A stretch of DNA of 64,000 nucleotides from Rhizorhabdus wittichii RW1. GTDB taxonomy: Bacteria; Pseudomonadota; Alphaproteobacteria; Sphingomonadales; Sphingomonadaceae. Shown here piece by piece: positions 19,277 to 27,924 of this stretch. Within the stretch, counting starts at the first letter, position 1. Each line of letters opens with the position of its first letter. The position numbers and the translations under genes are program-made. Where the stretch lies: assembly GCA_000016765.1 (NCBI GenBank), contig CP000699.1, positions 3,909,501 through 3,973,500 of the forward strand, read 5' to 3'. The notes under the pieces were generated by a model. That model had not been told where the DNA came from and did no database searches. It worked only from the letters and a program-made list of their open reading frames with translations.

Positions 19277-20872
19277 ATGACCGACAGCATCACCCCCGTC
19301 GCCCTGCGCGAAGCCGCGCTCGTCTCCAAGGCCTGGCCCTATGAGGAGGCGCGCAAGCTGCTCAAGCGCTATGAGAAGGGCGCGCCGGCCAAGGGGCATG
19401 TGCTGTTCGAGACCGGCTACGGCCCGTCGGGCCTGCCGCATATCGGCACCTTCAACGAGGTGCTGCGCACGACCATGGTGCGCCGCGCCTATGAGGAGAT
19501 GTCGGACGTCCCGACCCGCCTGATCGCGTTCAGCGACGACATGGACGGGCTGCGCAAGGTGCCGGACAACGTGCCAAACCAGGAGATGCTGCGCGCCCAT
19601 CTCGGCAAGCCGCTGACGAAGATCCCCGATCCGTTCGGCAAATATGAGAGCTTCGCGCATCACAACAACGCGATGCTGCGCGAATTCCTCGACCGCTTCG
19701 GCTTCGACTATGACTTCCGCTCCTCGACCGAGGCCTATGAGAGCGGCCAGTTCGATGAAGCGCTGAAGGATATCCTGCGCCATTATGACGGCATCATGGG
19801 GATCATGCTGCCGACGCTGCGCAAGGAGCGGCAGGCGACCTATTCGCCGGTGCTGCCGATCAGCCCGAAGAGCGGCGTCGTCCTGCAGGTGCCGGTCGAG
19901 GTGGTCGACGCCGACCAGGGCCTGATCCGCTTCGACGATGAGGGCGAGACGGTCGTCCAGTCGATCCTCGGCGGCAAGGCCAAGCTCCAGTGGAAGGTCG
20001 ACTGGGCGATGCGCTGGGTCGCGCTGGGCGTCGACTACGAGATGTCGGGCAAGGATTTGATCGACTCGGTCGTCCAGTCGTCGAAGATCGCGCGCGAGCT
20101 GGGCGCCCGCCCGCCCGAGGGCTTCAACTATGAGATGTTCCTCGACGAGAAGGGCGAGAAGATCTCCAAGTCGAAGGGCAACGGCCTCAGCCTCGAGCAA
20201 TGGCTGACCTACGGGCCCGAGGAGAGCCTGGCCTTCTACGCCTATCGCGAGCCGAAGAAGGCGAAGCAGCTCCACATGGGCGTGATCCCCAGGGCGGTCG
20301 ACGACTATTGGCAGTTCCGCGGCAATTATCCCGGCCAGCCGATCGAGCAGAAGCTCGGCAATCCGGTCCACCACATCCACGGCGCGACCGGGGACGCGGT
20401 GCCCGACAATGTGCTGCCGGTCACCTTCGGCCTGCTGCTCAACCTCGTCGGGGTGATGGGCGACGCGTCGAAGGAGCAGGTGTGGGGCTATCTGGCCAAT
20501 TACGTGCCCGACGCCTCGGCCGCGAAATATCCCGAGCTCGACCGGCTGATCGGCCATGCGCTCGCCTATCATCGCGACTTCGTCGCGCCGACGCTCAAGC
20601 GCCGCAAGCCGACCGATAATGAGGCGGCGGCGCTGCGCGCGCTCGACGCGAAGCTGGCGGCGATGCCGGCCGACGCCTCGGCCGAGGACATCCAGAACGA
20701 GGTCTATGCGATCGGCAAGGAGGAGGCCCATGGCTTCGCCTCGCTGCGCGACTGGTTCAAGGCGCTTTACGAGACCCTGCTCGGCGCCGAGCAGGGCCCG
20801 CGCATGGGCAGCTTCATCGCCCTCTACGGGATCGCCAACAGCCGCCGCCTGATCGCCGAGGCGCTGGCCTGA
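19277..20872 (+). CDS. lysK: Class I lysyl-tRNA synthetase
   Basis: Charges tRNA-Lys. This is the class I (archaeal-type) enzyme of 531 residues, not the common class II LysRS. The HIGH-type motif is LPHIG near 54 and the KMSKS-type motif is KISKSKG near 294. The frame extends upstream, but the ATG at 19277 fits the family start (MTDSITPVALREAALVSKAWP). Some alphaproteobacteria use this form as their only LysRS; whether a class II copy exists elsewhere cannot be seen. Confidence 0.95.
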   Translation: MTDSITPVALREAALVSKAWPYEEARKLLKRYEKGAPAKGHVLFETGYGPSGLPHIGTFNEVLRTTMVRRAYEEMSDVPTRLIAFSDDMDGLRKVPDNVPNQEMLRAHLGKPLTKIPDPFGKYESFAHHNNAMLREFLDRFGFDYDFRSSTEAYESGQFDEALKDILRHYDGIMGIMLPTLRKERQATYSPVLPISPKSGVVLQVPVEVVDADQGLIRFDDEGETVVQSILGGKAKLQWKVDWAMRWVALGVDYEMSGKDLIDSVVQSSKIARELGARPPEGFNYEMFLDEKGEKISKSKGNGLSLEQWLTYGPEESLAFYAYREPKKAKQLHMGVIPRAVDDYWQFRGNYPGQPIEQKLGNPVHHIHGATGDAVPDNVLPVTFGLLLNLVGVMGDASKEQVWGYLANYVPDASAAKYPELDRLIGHALAYHRDFVAPTLKRRKPTDNEAAALRALDAKLAAMPADASAEDIQNEVYAIGKEEAHGFASLRDWFKALYETLLGAEQGPRMGSFIALYGIANSRRLIAEALA

Positions 20873-21020
20873 CGCGATAATTTCGGCGGGCGGGAAACCC
20901 TTGCCCGCGATCGGCGTTACGCTGCCGGTCCATCCCCTTTCGGACCGGCATGGCGGCGACGCGCATGTCGGCCGCGCCGTTGCGTATCAGGCGGCGCGGC
21001 CACGGGGGGACTCCATTACC

Positions 21021-21110
21021 CGTCATGCCGGCGGAGGCCGGCATCTCGGGAGGGAGGAGATGAGGTCGCGGCAGGAGCCGCCTGAGATGCCGGCCTCCGC
21101 CGGCATGACG
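21021..21110. repeat. REP-like inverted repeat pair
   Basis: A CGTCATGCCGG-cggagg-CCGGCATCTC palindrome at 21021-21047 and its inverted copy at 21084-21110, between convergent lysK and the DUF885 gene. It has the same architecture as the pair at 8905 but a different stem sequence. It may act as a two-way transcription end or mRNA-stabilising hairpin. Confidence 0.85.
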
Positions 21111-21127
21111 AGGGGGCGGGCGGACGC

Positions 21128-22936
21128 CTATTTCGATGCCTTGATCCAGGCGTCGATCTTCGCCTCCAGCACCGACATCGGCAGCGCGCCGGTGTCGAGC
21201 ACCTGGGCGTGGAAGGCGCGCGGGTCGAACTTCGTGCCCAGCTCCTGCTTTGCCTTGGCCTTGAGCTTGAGGATGGTCAGCGCGCCGATCTTGTAGGCGA
21301 GCGCCTGGCCGGGAATCGCGATGTAGCGCTCGACCTCGGCGGTGGCGTCGGCTTTCCCGATGTTCGAATGGGTCAGCATATAGTCGAGCGCCTGGTCGCG
21401 GCTCCAGCCCTTGGCGTGGATGCCGGTGTCGACCACCAGCCGCATCGCCCGCAGCATCTCGTCCGACAGGCCGCCGAAGCGCTGATAGGGATCGGTCTCC
21501 ATGCCGAGGTCCTTCCACAGCGTCTCGGCATAGAGCGCCCAGCCCTCGACGAAGGCGGTGTTGCCGCCGAAGCGCATGAAGGCGGGGAGCGCGGTGTTCT
21601 CCTGCGCCAGGCTGATCTGGAAATGATGGCCCGGCACCGCCTCGTGCAGGTAGAGCGTCTCCATGCCCGGCGTGGTCCGCGATTTCAGGTCGTAGGTGTT
21701 GTAGTAGAAGACGCCGGGGCGCGACCCGTCGGGGGTGCCCTGCTGATAGCTGCCGCCCGCCTCGGTCTTCTCGCGATAGGGCTCGACCGCCTTGATCTCG
21801 AGCGGGCTCCTGGGGACCAGCGAGAATTGCTCGGGGATGCGCTGGTCGACGCGCTTGCCGATCCGGAAATATTCGTCGCGCAGCCATTCGGCGCTGGGCG
21901 GCTGGAATTTGGGATCGTCGCGCAGATAGACGAAGAATTCGGCAAGGCTGCCCTTGAAGCCGACCTGCGCCTTGATCTTCTCCATCTCGGCGGTGATCCG
22001 CGCCACCTCCTTCAGGCCCAGCTGGTGGACGTCCTCGGCCTTGAGCGGCAGGGTGGTGTTGACCTCGATCAGATGGGCGTAGAGCTTGTCGCCGCCCTTC
22101 AATCCGACCAGCCCGACGCTGTCGCGCGCGACCGGCAGATAGTCGTTCTTCAGGAAGGCGCGGAAGCGCTGATAGGCGGGGAGGATGCCGTCGCGGATCG
22201 CGGCGGCGGTCGCGGCGCGCAGCCGGGCCTGGTCGGCGGCGGGGATGCCGGCCGGGAATTCCTTGACCGGGCCGTAGAAGGTCGAGCCCTCGACCCCTTG
22301 CGCGATCTGCAGGTCGAGCTGGTCGATCATGTTGTTGACGACCAGCTTGGGTTCGACGACGCCGGCCTTCATCCCCTGGCGGAAGCGTTCGATCCAGCGG
22401 TCGACCATCACCACATAGTCGCGGTGCCGCTGCAGGTTGTTCTCATAGTCCTGGACGGTGTGGAACGGCGCGGCGCCGCCGCCCGAGGCGAAGCCCGGAT
22501 AGAAGGTGTGGAAGCCGGAGAAATGATCGACCGGCTGGACCTTGGTGACGTCGATCAGGTCGGGCGCGAAGCCCTTCAGCGTGATCTCGGTCTGCCATTG
22601 GAACACGTCGTAGGCGATCTGGTCGGTGGGCGTCAGCTTCGACCGGTCGATCTTGCGGAGCGCGGCGAGGTCCGCCTCGGCGGCGGCCTTCTCGCCCGCA
22701 TAATAGTCGTCGCTGACATAGTCGCCGAGCCGGCCGGCATAGCGCATGTCGCCGCGGAACATGCCGCTGATCGGATTGCGCTTGAGCGACGCTTCGTCGC
22801 TGTCGTGGAACAGCCTGGTCAGCGCGGCGTCCTCGGCGGAAGAGGCGGCGGGTTCGGCGGCCCGGGCGGCGGGAAGGAGCATCGGGCTCATGGCCGCCAG
22901 GAAGGTCGCGGCGAGCAGCATGGGACGAAGGGTCAT
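21128..22936 (-). CDS. DUF885 family exported metallopeptidase-like protein
   Basis: A 602-residue secreted or periplasmic protein with a cleavable signal peptide (MTLRPMLLAATFLAAM...ARAAEP). The central LYLHEAVPGHHFQ motif, with FVEGWALYAE about 40 residues later, is the DUF885 zinc-site pattern, similar to gluzincin peptidases. The substrate is unknown. The ATG at 22936 has AGGA upstream at slightly long spacing; ATG 22948 and a longer frame to 22993 are alternatives. It stands alone, converging on lysK. Confidence 0.85.
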   Translation of the reverse strand: MTLRPMLLAATFLAAMSPMLLPAARAAEPAASSAEDAALTRLFHDSDEASLKRNPISGMFRGDMRYAGRLGDYVSDDYYAGEKAAAEADLAALRKIDRSKLTPTDQIAYDVFQWQTEITLKGFAPDLIDVTKVQPVDHFSGFHTFYPGFASGGGAAPFHTVQDYENNLQRHRDYVVMVDRWIERFRQGMKAGVVEPKLVVNNMIDQLDLQIAQGVEGSTFYGPVKEFPAGIPAADQARLRAATAAAIRDGILPAYQRFRAFLKNDYLPVARDSVGLVGLKGGDKLYAHLIEVNTTLPLKAEDVHQLGLKEVARITAEMEKIKAQVGFKGSLAEFFVYLRDDPKFQPPSAEWLRDEYFRIGKRVDQRIPEQFSLVPRSPLEIKAVEPYREKTEAGGSYQQGTPDGSRPGVFYYNTYDLKSRTTPGMETLYLHEAVPGHHFQISLAQENTALPAFMRFGGNTAFVEGWALYAETLWKDLGMETDPYQRFGGLSDEMLRAMRLVVDTGIHAKGWSRDQALDYMLTHSNIGKADATAEVERYIAIPGQALAYKIGALTILKLKAKAKQELGTKFDPRAFHAQVLDTGALPMSVLEAKIDAWIKASK

Positions 22937-23044
22937 GGAAGGGGGCATCCTGATGAGGTTATGCCTCCGTGCTATTCCCCTAACACAGTACATGCAAGCG
23001 GCCCCGGCATCGCGGGGATGCCGGGGCCGACAGGCGTCGTCGCC

Positions 23045-23521
23045 TTACCAGAAGAAGGAACGATGGACCTGGACGACGCGGCCGGTGCGGACGTTCACCA
23101 GCACCACGTCATTGCCGTAGCGGACCCAGCGGTTCACGCCGGTGGTGGCCGGCAGGCGATAGCGCCACGGGTCGTTGATCACATAGCGCGAGCCGTAATA
23201 GGCCGGCGCGAAGCGATGGCCGGGAGCGACCGGCCGATAGGCATAGCCGCGCGGGCCGACATAGGCGGGACGGCGATAGACGTCGCGGTGCGACTGGCGA
23301 TAGTCGCGCCAGTCCTCGCGCGCCTCGCGCTCGGCGTGGCGCAGGTCCTTGCGCGCGTCGCGGACGTCGTGGCGGTCGCCGTAACGCTGGGCGTCGCGCA
23401 GGTCGCGGCGCTGCTCGCGGACGTCGCGCTGGCTCTCGCGCGCCTCGCGGAGCGACTGGGCCTGGGCGATCGACGGAACCGCGACCGCAGCCATCAGCGC
23501 CAGGATGATCGGTGTACGCAT
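23045..23521 (-). CDS. RcnB-like periplasmic protein
   Basis: A 158-residue exported protein with a clear signal peptide (to AQAQ, about residue 22). A strongly charged Arg/Asp/Glu heptad-like region (about 23-70) follows, and then a Tyr/Pro-rich linker. The C-terminal part resembles the RcnB domain (YVINDPWRYRLPATTGVNRWVRYGNDVVLVNVRTGRVV), a periplasmic factor in nickel/cobalt homeostasis in E. coli. No RcnA exporter is nearby, so metal function is unproven. The ATG at 23521 starts the signal peptide. Confidence 0.78.
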   Translation of the reverse strand: MRTPIILALMAAVAVPSIAQAQSLREARESQRDVREQRRDLRDAQRYGDRHDVRDARKDLRHAEREAREDWRDYRQSHRDVYRRPAYVGPRGYAYRPVAPGHRFAPAYYGSRYVINDPWRYRLPATTGVNRWVRYGNDVVLVNVRTGRVVQVHRSFFW

Positions 23522-23678
23522 CGGATTTCTCCTTCTCACTCTCACTTCCGAATATCGGTCGTGGCGGCGTCAATGATCGGCGCCAGCACAGGTTCCCGAA
23601 TCGCACGGCGGGGCTGAACCCGGCGGGAACGGACTCGTCAGCGAAATGAAAGGAAAAGAGGCGGGCTTCCGCCGTTCG

Positions 23679-24263
23679 TCAGGCGGGGCGCTTGGCCAGA
23701 TAGGCGTCGATCAGCGCGTCGCTCGCCGCGACCATCGTCGCGCAGGGGCCCTGGCTGCCGAAGATGTGATGGGTCGCCATGCCGCCCTCGATGATCAGCA
23801 TCAGCCCGTCGGCCAGCTCCTCGGGATCGTCGATGTCGAGCTGCCGGGTCACGGCCGCGATCATCGCGCGCATGTCGGCCTTGCAATTTTCGAGGACGGT
23901 GCGGCCCGGATGGCCGGGCTCGGGAATCTCGACCGCGGTGTTGCTCATCGGGCAGCCGCGGAAATCGGGGGCGGCGATCTTGCGGGCGAAATGGCGCATC
24001 ATCGCGCGGAGCTTGTCGTGCGGATTCTCGCCGCCTTCCTCCAGCACCGATTCGAGCGCGGCGCGGCTTTCGCGGCCGCTTTCTTCCAGGCAGGCGGCGA
24101 TCAGATCATCCTTGGAGGCGAAGGCGCGATACAGGCTGGGCTTGGTCACGCCCGCCTTGCAGACGATCTCGTCGACGCCGACGGCGCGGATGCCGCGATG
24201 GTAGAAAAGATCGCGCGCCGCCTCGAACACGCGAGTCGCTGCGGTCTTCTTGAGACCCGTCAT
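23679..24263 (-). CDS. TetR/AcrR family transcriptional regulator
   Basis: A 194-residue repressor-type protein. The N-terminal helix-turn-helix is VDEIVCKAGVTKPSLYRAFASKDDLI (about residues 29-55). A C-terminal ligand domain contains RGCPMSNTAVEIPEPGHPGR. The ATG at 24263 (MTGLKKTAATRVFE) matches the usual start; an in-frame extension to 24332 or 24380 would add a Cys-Cys segment and is less likely. Neighbouring genes give no clear target, so autoregulation via the dyad at 24335-24354 is the simplest idea. Confidence 0.83.
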   Translation of the reverse strand: MTGLKKTAATRVFEAARDLFYHRGIRAVGVDEIVCKAGVTKPSLYRAFASKDDLIAACLEESGRESRAALESVLEEGGENPHDKLRAMMRHFARKIAAPDFRGCPMSNTAVEIPEPGHPGRTVLENCKADMRAMIAAVTRQLDIDDPEELADGLMLIIEGGMATHHIFGSQGPCATMVAASDALIDAYLAKRPA

Positions 24264-24334
24264 GTCGCCGCCACAACAATCGGCCTTCTTCGATGCAGCC
24301 ACCGGCAGTCCATCCTTGTCTACGACTACCATGT

Positions 24335-24380
24335 AACAGTTCGGTACGCCTGTTTCAATATGCCTGCAATATCGTGTCAA
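24335..24380 (-). promoter_or_regulatory. Candidate promoter and operator of the TetR gene
   Basis: On the minus strand a consensus TTGACA (24375-24380) lies upstream of an inverted repeat AACAG-N10-CTGTT (24335-24354) that would overlap or follow the -10 region. The arrangement suits an autoregulated TetR gene. The -10 element is poor, so confidence is low. Confidence 0.3.
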
Positions 24381-24389
24381 TAGGCTTCG

Positions 24390-25733
24390 TCAACCGTCGT
24401 CGCACGGCGATGGCGGCGGGGCGATCACCGGGTCGACCTTGGCGCGAAGCTCGGCATATTCGGCGGCCGGCGCGCTGTCGGCGACGATGCCGCCGCCCGC
24501 GCGCGCGACCAGCCGGGTCGGGGTGGCGGCGATCGACCGGATGATGATCGAGCTGTCCATCGCGCCGTCCGTTCCCAGCGCGAAGACGATCCCGAAAAAC
24601 GGGCCGCGCCCCGAATCCTCGATCGCGTCGATGATCTCCACCGCGCGGCGTTTCGGCGCCCCGGTGATCGACCCGCCGGGGAAGGTCGCGGCGATCAGGT
24701 CGATCGCGTCGCGCCCCTGCCGGAGCCGGCCATGGACCGCCGACACCAGGTGCCAGACCGAGGCGAAGCCCTCGAGCCGGGCGAGCTGCGAGACGGTGAC
24801 GCTGCCCTCCTCGGCGACGATCGACAGGTCGTTGCGCAGCAGGTCGCAGATCATCAGATTCTCGGCGCGGTCCTTGGCCGAGCGGGCGAGTCGCTGGCCG
24901 GTCCGCCGGTCCTCTTCGGGGTCGGCGGCGCGGGGGGCGGTGCCCTTGATCGGCCGGGTCTCGATCGCGCCGCCCGCGTCGCACTGGACGAAGCGCTCGG
25001 GCGAGGCGCTGAGCAGCGCGCAGCCCCGGCCGAGGTCGAGATAGGCGGCGAACGGGGCCGGGGTACGACGGCGCAGCGCGCGATAGGCGGCGGCGAGCGA
25101 GAGGCCCGGCGGCCGCTCCGCGACGAAGCGGGTGCTGATGTTCGCCTGATAGATGTCGCCCGCCGCGATATAGGCGAGCGTCGTTCCGAGCATCGCGGCG
25201 TGGCGCTCGGGGCCGGTCTCCTCGATCCAGTGGAGAGGCGGGGCTTCCGCTTCGGCGGCCGGCGCGGCGGCGGCGAGCAGGCGATCGATCCGCGCGTCGG
25301 CGCTCGCCTCGGCGCGGGGTCGGGCGAAGGCCCAGCAGCGGCGCGCCCGATGATCGAAGCCGAGGACGAGGTCGTAGCGGCGCACGACCAGCGCCGGCAG
25401 CTCGGGATCGCGCGGGTGCCGGCTGGCGACGCCCAGCGCGCTCGGGCCCAGCTCGTAGGACAGCAGGCCGATCAGCCCGCCGGTGAAGGGCAGGGGCCCT
25501 CGCGCGTCGTCGGGGCGGTGCAGCCGGCGCAGCTCCGCCAGTGCGTCGTCCATCGATCCGTCGGCGAGCACGACCTCCTCGGCCGGATCGATCGCGACAT
25601 AGGAGGCCGCCGAGCGCGGATCGCCCTCGGCGGCGCTGTCGAGGAAGGCGATGCCCGGCCGGTCGGCCAGGCGGGCGAACCACTCGGCCGGATCGGTCCA
25701 GGGAAGTTCGCGGATCGTCAGCGGGCCGCTCAT
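24390..25733 (-). CDS. pabB: Aminodeoxychorismate synthase component I
   Basis: Converts chorismate plus ammonia (from PabA) to 4-amino-4-deoxychorismate. This chorismate-binding enzyme has 447 residues. Diagnostic motifs are RPIKGTAPR, the catalytic region DRAENLMICDLLRNDLS, and FPGGSITGAPKRRAVEIIDAIE followed by GPFFG. PIKGT rather than PIAGT marks PabB over anthranilate synthase. Its ATG overlaps the upstream stop by four bases (ATGA), making it the last gene of the kinase/PqqD-like unit. The partner pabC is at 3360-3983. Confidence 0.92.
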   Translation of the reverse strand: MSGPLTIRELPWTDPAEWFARLADRPGIAFLDSAAEGDPRSAASYVAIDPAEEVVLADGSMDDALAELRRLHRPDDARGPLPFTGGLIGLLSYELGPSALGVASRHPRDPELPALVVRRYDLVLGFDHRARRCWAFARPRAEASADARIDRLLAAAAPAAEAEAPPLHWIEETGPERHAAMLGTTLAYIAAGDIYQANISTRFVAERPPGLSLAAAYRALRRRTPAPFAAYLDLGRGCALLSASPERFVQCDAGGAIETRPIKGTAPRAADPEEDRRTGQRLARSAKDRAENLMICDLLRNDLSIVAEEGSVTVSQLARLEGFASVWHLVSAVHGRLRQGRDAIDLIAATFPGGSITGAPKRRAVEIIDAIEDSGRGPFFGIVFALGTDGAMDSSIIIRSIAATPTRLVARAGGGIVADSAPAAEYAELRAKVDPVIAPPPSPCDDG

Positions 25734-26758
25734 TTGGCGCGCGCCTTGATCCACAGGTGACGGGCCAGCATCAGCGGCGGCATCCGCATCCAGTGCGAGC
25801 GGACGTAGAAGCCGAGCCGGTTGAAGGGCCGGGTCGCGCGGCCCCAGCCGTCGCGCGCGAGCAGCCGCCGGACGAACAGCGTATCGCGCATCCGGTCGTG
25901 GCCGGCGAGGCGCGGTTCGACCGGCGTCGCGAACAGCCGGTCGGCGAGGCGCAGCGCCAGGGCGACCGGCTCGACCATCTGATGCCGGCGCGCGCGCGCG
26001 CCGAGCCGCGTCCAGAAATCGGGCGTCGCCGTGAACAGGCGCAGCAGCCGGTCGACGTCCCACAGGTTGCGCAGCCCGCCGGCCAGGTCGCCGTCGGCGA
26101 ACAAATGGGTCGCGGCGTGGACGATCATGTCGGCGGGGGAGAGGATGCGGAGCCCCGGCGCGATCTCGACGCTGTCCTCGATCAGCGCGGCGGCGTCGGG
26201 CCGGCGCCGCGCGGTCAGCGGCAGGATGCTGTGGTGGACGTCGATCATGCCGCCGCGATCGCGATGCACCAGCGGCGGCAGCTCGTGCATCCAGCGGCGA
26301 TAATAGGCCTGGCTGTAGTCGTCGTCCTTCGCCCATTCGAAGCCGGCGGCGAGCAGGGCCGCCTCGGCCTCGTCGAGCCGGTCGCGCGGCAGCAGGACGT
26401 CGAGGTCGCCGACCACGCGGCCGATCGCGGCGGGCAGGCCGGCGAAGGCGAAGGCGCTGCCCTTGAGCAGGATCGGGGCGATGCCGAGCGGGGCGAGCGC
26501 GCGGCGCGCCATCTCGACCTCCCACAGCGCCTGGGTCCGGCCGAATTCGGCCCGCGCGCGGGCATCCTCCAGCGCGCGGGCGACCGGCGCCGGCAGCGGC
26601 ATGTCGGCGAGGCGATAGGCGAGGCTGCCGTCGAGCCGCTCGGCGCGGGCGATGGCGAGCAGGCTCGTCCAGCCGTCGGGCGCGAGGCCGAGCGTCGAGA
26701 CCGGATCGGCAAGCGCGGCCGCCAGCGCGCGCGCATCCCTCATGACCGGAGGGTTCAC
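25730..26758 (-). CDS. Nucleotidyltransferase-fold protein of the HPr-rel-A type cluster
   Basis: A 342-residue protein resembling the uncharacterised nucleotidyltransferase family (NTP_transf_5). The key pattern is ILLKGSAFAF, then VVGDLDVLLPRDRLDEA (the GxxDxD metal site, about 108-116), and IDVHHSILP later. It probably binds NTP and transfers a nucleotide or phosphate to an unknown acceptor. The start is a GTG that overlaps the stop of the kinase gene (GTGA), and the end overlaps pabB. Such proteins often sit beside HprK-related kinases in peptide-modification loci. Function is not known. Confidence 0.78.
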   Translation of the reverse strand: MNPPVMRDARALAAALADPVSTLGLAPDGWTSLLAIARAERLDGSLAYRLADMPLPAPVARALEDARARAEFGRTQALWEVEMARRALAPLGIAPILLKGSAFAFAGLPAAIGRVVGDLDVLLPRDRLDEAEAALLAAGFEWAKDDDYSQAYYRRWMHELPPLVHRDRGGMIDVHHSILPLTARRRPDAAALIEDSVEIAPGLRILSPADMIVHAATHLFADGDLAGGLRNLWDVDRLLRLFTATPDFWTRLGARARRHQMVEPVALALRLADRLFATPVEPRLAGHDRMRDTLFVRRLLARDGWGRATRPFNRLGFYVRSHWMRMPPLMLARHLWIKARAK

Positions 26759-27621
26759 AGGCCGGCCTCGGCGCAGAACTGCTCGACGATCGCGATGCCG
26801 CTGTCGGTGTCGGGATAGGCGAAGCGCGCGGCGGGGATCGTCCCGGCGATCCGCAGGACATGGTCGAAGGCCGGCTCGCCGAGCGCGATATAGTTGGTCG
26901 ATCCCTCGGTCAGCCGCATGAACAGCTCGGACCGGCTGACCCCGTCGCTGGCCGGCTCGAAGCCGTAGGAGGGGAACAGGATCAGCGCCGGCTCGGCCGG
27001 CTCGTCCATCCGGGCGATCGCCTCGGCGTTGGGGCGCAGGTGGCGCAGCTCGCCCTTGGGCGTGGCGCTCAGATGCGGGCCGAAACGGGCGGGATCAGCG
27101 ATCCGCGCCTCGGCCTCGGCGATCGCGCTGTTCTTCAGGCTGATCGCGCGGGGGAAGGGGATCACCCGGCCGGTCGCCAGGTCGATCATCACGAACTCGT
27201 CGGCCAGCAGCCGCCAGCCCCGCTCGGCCAGCAGCGCGGCGAGGGTCGATTTGCCCGAGCCGGAATCGCCCGGCATGATCAGCGCCTTGCCGCCGCGCTC
27301 GACCGCCGAGGCGTGGATCAGCAGGTGGCGGCACTCGCCGAGCGCCACTTGCATGTTCATCGCCATCTCGATCGCCAGCAGGGCGTGGTCGAACGCCATC
27401 GGCACCGTGTCGGGCAGGCTGTGGTCGCCCTCGATCGCGACCTGCGGGCGGACCCAGCGGCGCCAGGGGCGCGGCGGGCCGATCCGCGCCGTCACCGTGG
27501 CGATGCCCTCGTCCGGCGCGGGATAGCCGGCGTAGAGGCGGCGCAGCGCGACGATCGGCGCGGCCCAGGCCGATCCGATCCGATAGGATATCGGGCCCAC
27601 CCTGACGTCGAAGCCGTGCAT
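26755..27621 (-). CDS. HprK-related kinase A
   Basis: A 288-residue protein related to the P-loop domain of HPr kinase. Walker A is GDSGSGKS at 118-125, preceded by HASAVERGGKALIMP as in HprK. The ADEFVMID segment at 140 would supply the acidic residues. No HPr or PTS gene is present here. The name follows the curated HprK_rel_A family, which occurs with a PqqD-like partner. It starts with ATG in a TGATG overlap with the PqqD-like gene. Its substrate is unknown; the neighbouring Tat-signal protein is a candidate. Confidence 0.85.
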   Translation of the reverse strand: MHGFDVRVGPISYRIGSAWAAPIVALRRLYAGYPAPDEGIATVTARIGPPRPWRRWVRPQVAIEGDHSLPDTVPMAFDHALLAIEMAMNMQVALGECRHLLIHASAVERGGKALIMPGDSGSGKSTLAALLAERGWRLLADEFVMIDLATGRVIPFPRAISLKNSAIAEAEARIADPARFGPHLSATPKGELRHLRPNAEAIARMDEPAEPALILFPSYGFEPASDGVSRSELFMRLTEGSTNYIALGEPAFDHVLRIAGTIPAARFAYPDTDSGIAIVEQFCAEAGL

Positions 27622-27902
27622 CAGCCGGGCTGGACCAGGCCGATGGCGACGAGGTCGGCGAGCCGCGCCTCGACCACGGCGCGCGCCTCGTCGTGCTCGG
27701 GCAGGCCGAGCGTCGCGCAGAGTTCGGCGGTCAGCCGGGCCGCGTCCATCGGCGCGGCGGCGAGCAGCGCCAGCATCTCGGGCAGCGGGCTGTCGAGGAA
27801 GTGGGTCGCCCCGGACGGCCGGTGGAAGACCAGGGTCAGCCCGTCGATCGGGTGCGTCCGGCAATCCTGGGGGAAGTCGCTGCGATAGGTCGGGATCGTC
27901 AC
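27621..27902 (-). CDS. PqqD-family protein of the HPr-rel-A type system
   Basis: A 93-residue protein with the winged-helix-like PqqD fold features: LTLVFHRPSGATHFLDSPLPEMLALLAA followed by ...ARLADLVAIGLVQPG. PqqD-type domains bind leader segments of peptide substrates and hand them to modifying enzymes. The start is GTG at 27902 and the stop overlaps the kinase start. It sits 22 bases after the small Tat-signal gene, so a recognition role for that protein is a reasonable but untested idea. Confidence 0.8.
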   Translation of the reverse strand: MTIPTYRSDFPQDCRTHPIDGLTLVFHRPSGATHFLDSPLPEMLALLAAAPMDAARLTAELCATLGLPEHDEARAVVEARLADLVAIGLVQPG

Positions 27903-27924
27903 CGGTCAGCCATGGCCGGCGGCC

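Noticed and set aside
16467-19280. A 937-codon open frame on the plus strand opposite the helicase gene, and similar long antisense frames opposite the siderophore receptors and the TonB receptor.
   Set aside because: In such GC-rich DNA the antisense frame of a real gene stays open by codon bias. The predicted products are Arg/Gly/Asp/Ala-rich without motifs, and the sense frames have clear domains.
26755-27621. Calling the kinase a true HPr kinase/phosphorylase.
   Set aside because: There is no HPr or PTS gene and the HprK-specific C-terminal motifs are missing; the context with the PqqD-like protein points to the related kinase family.
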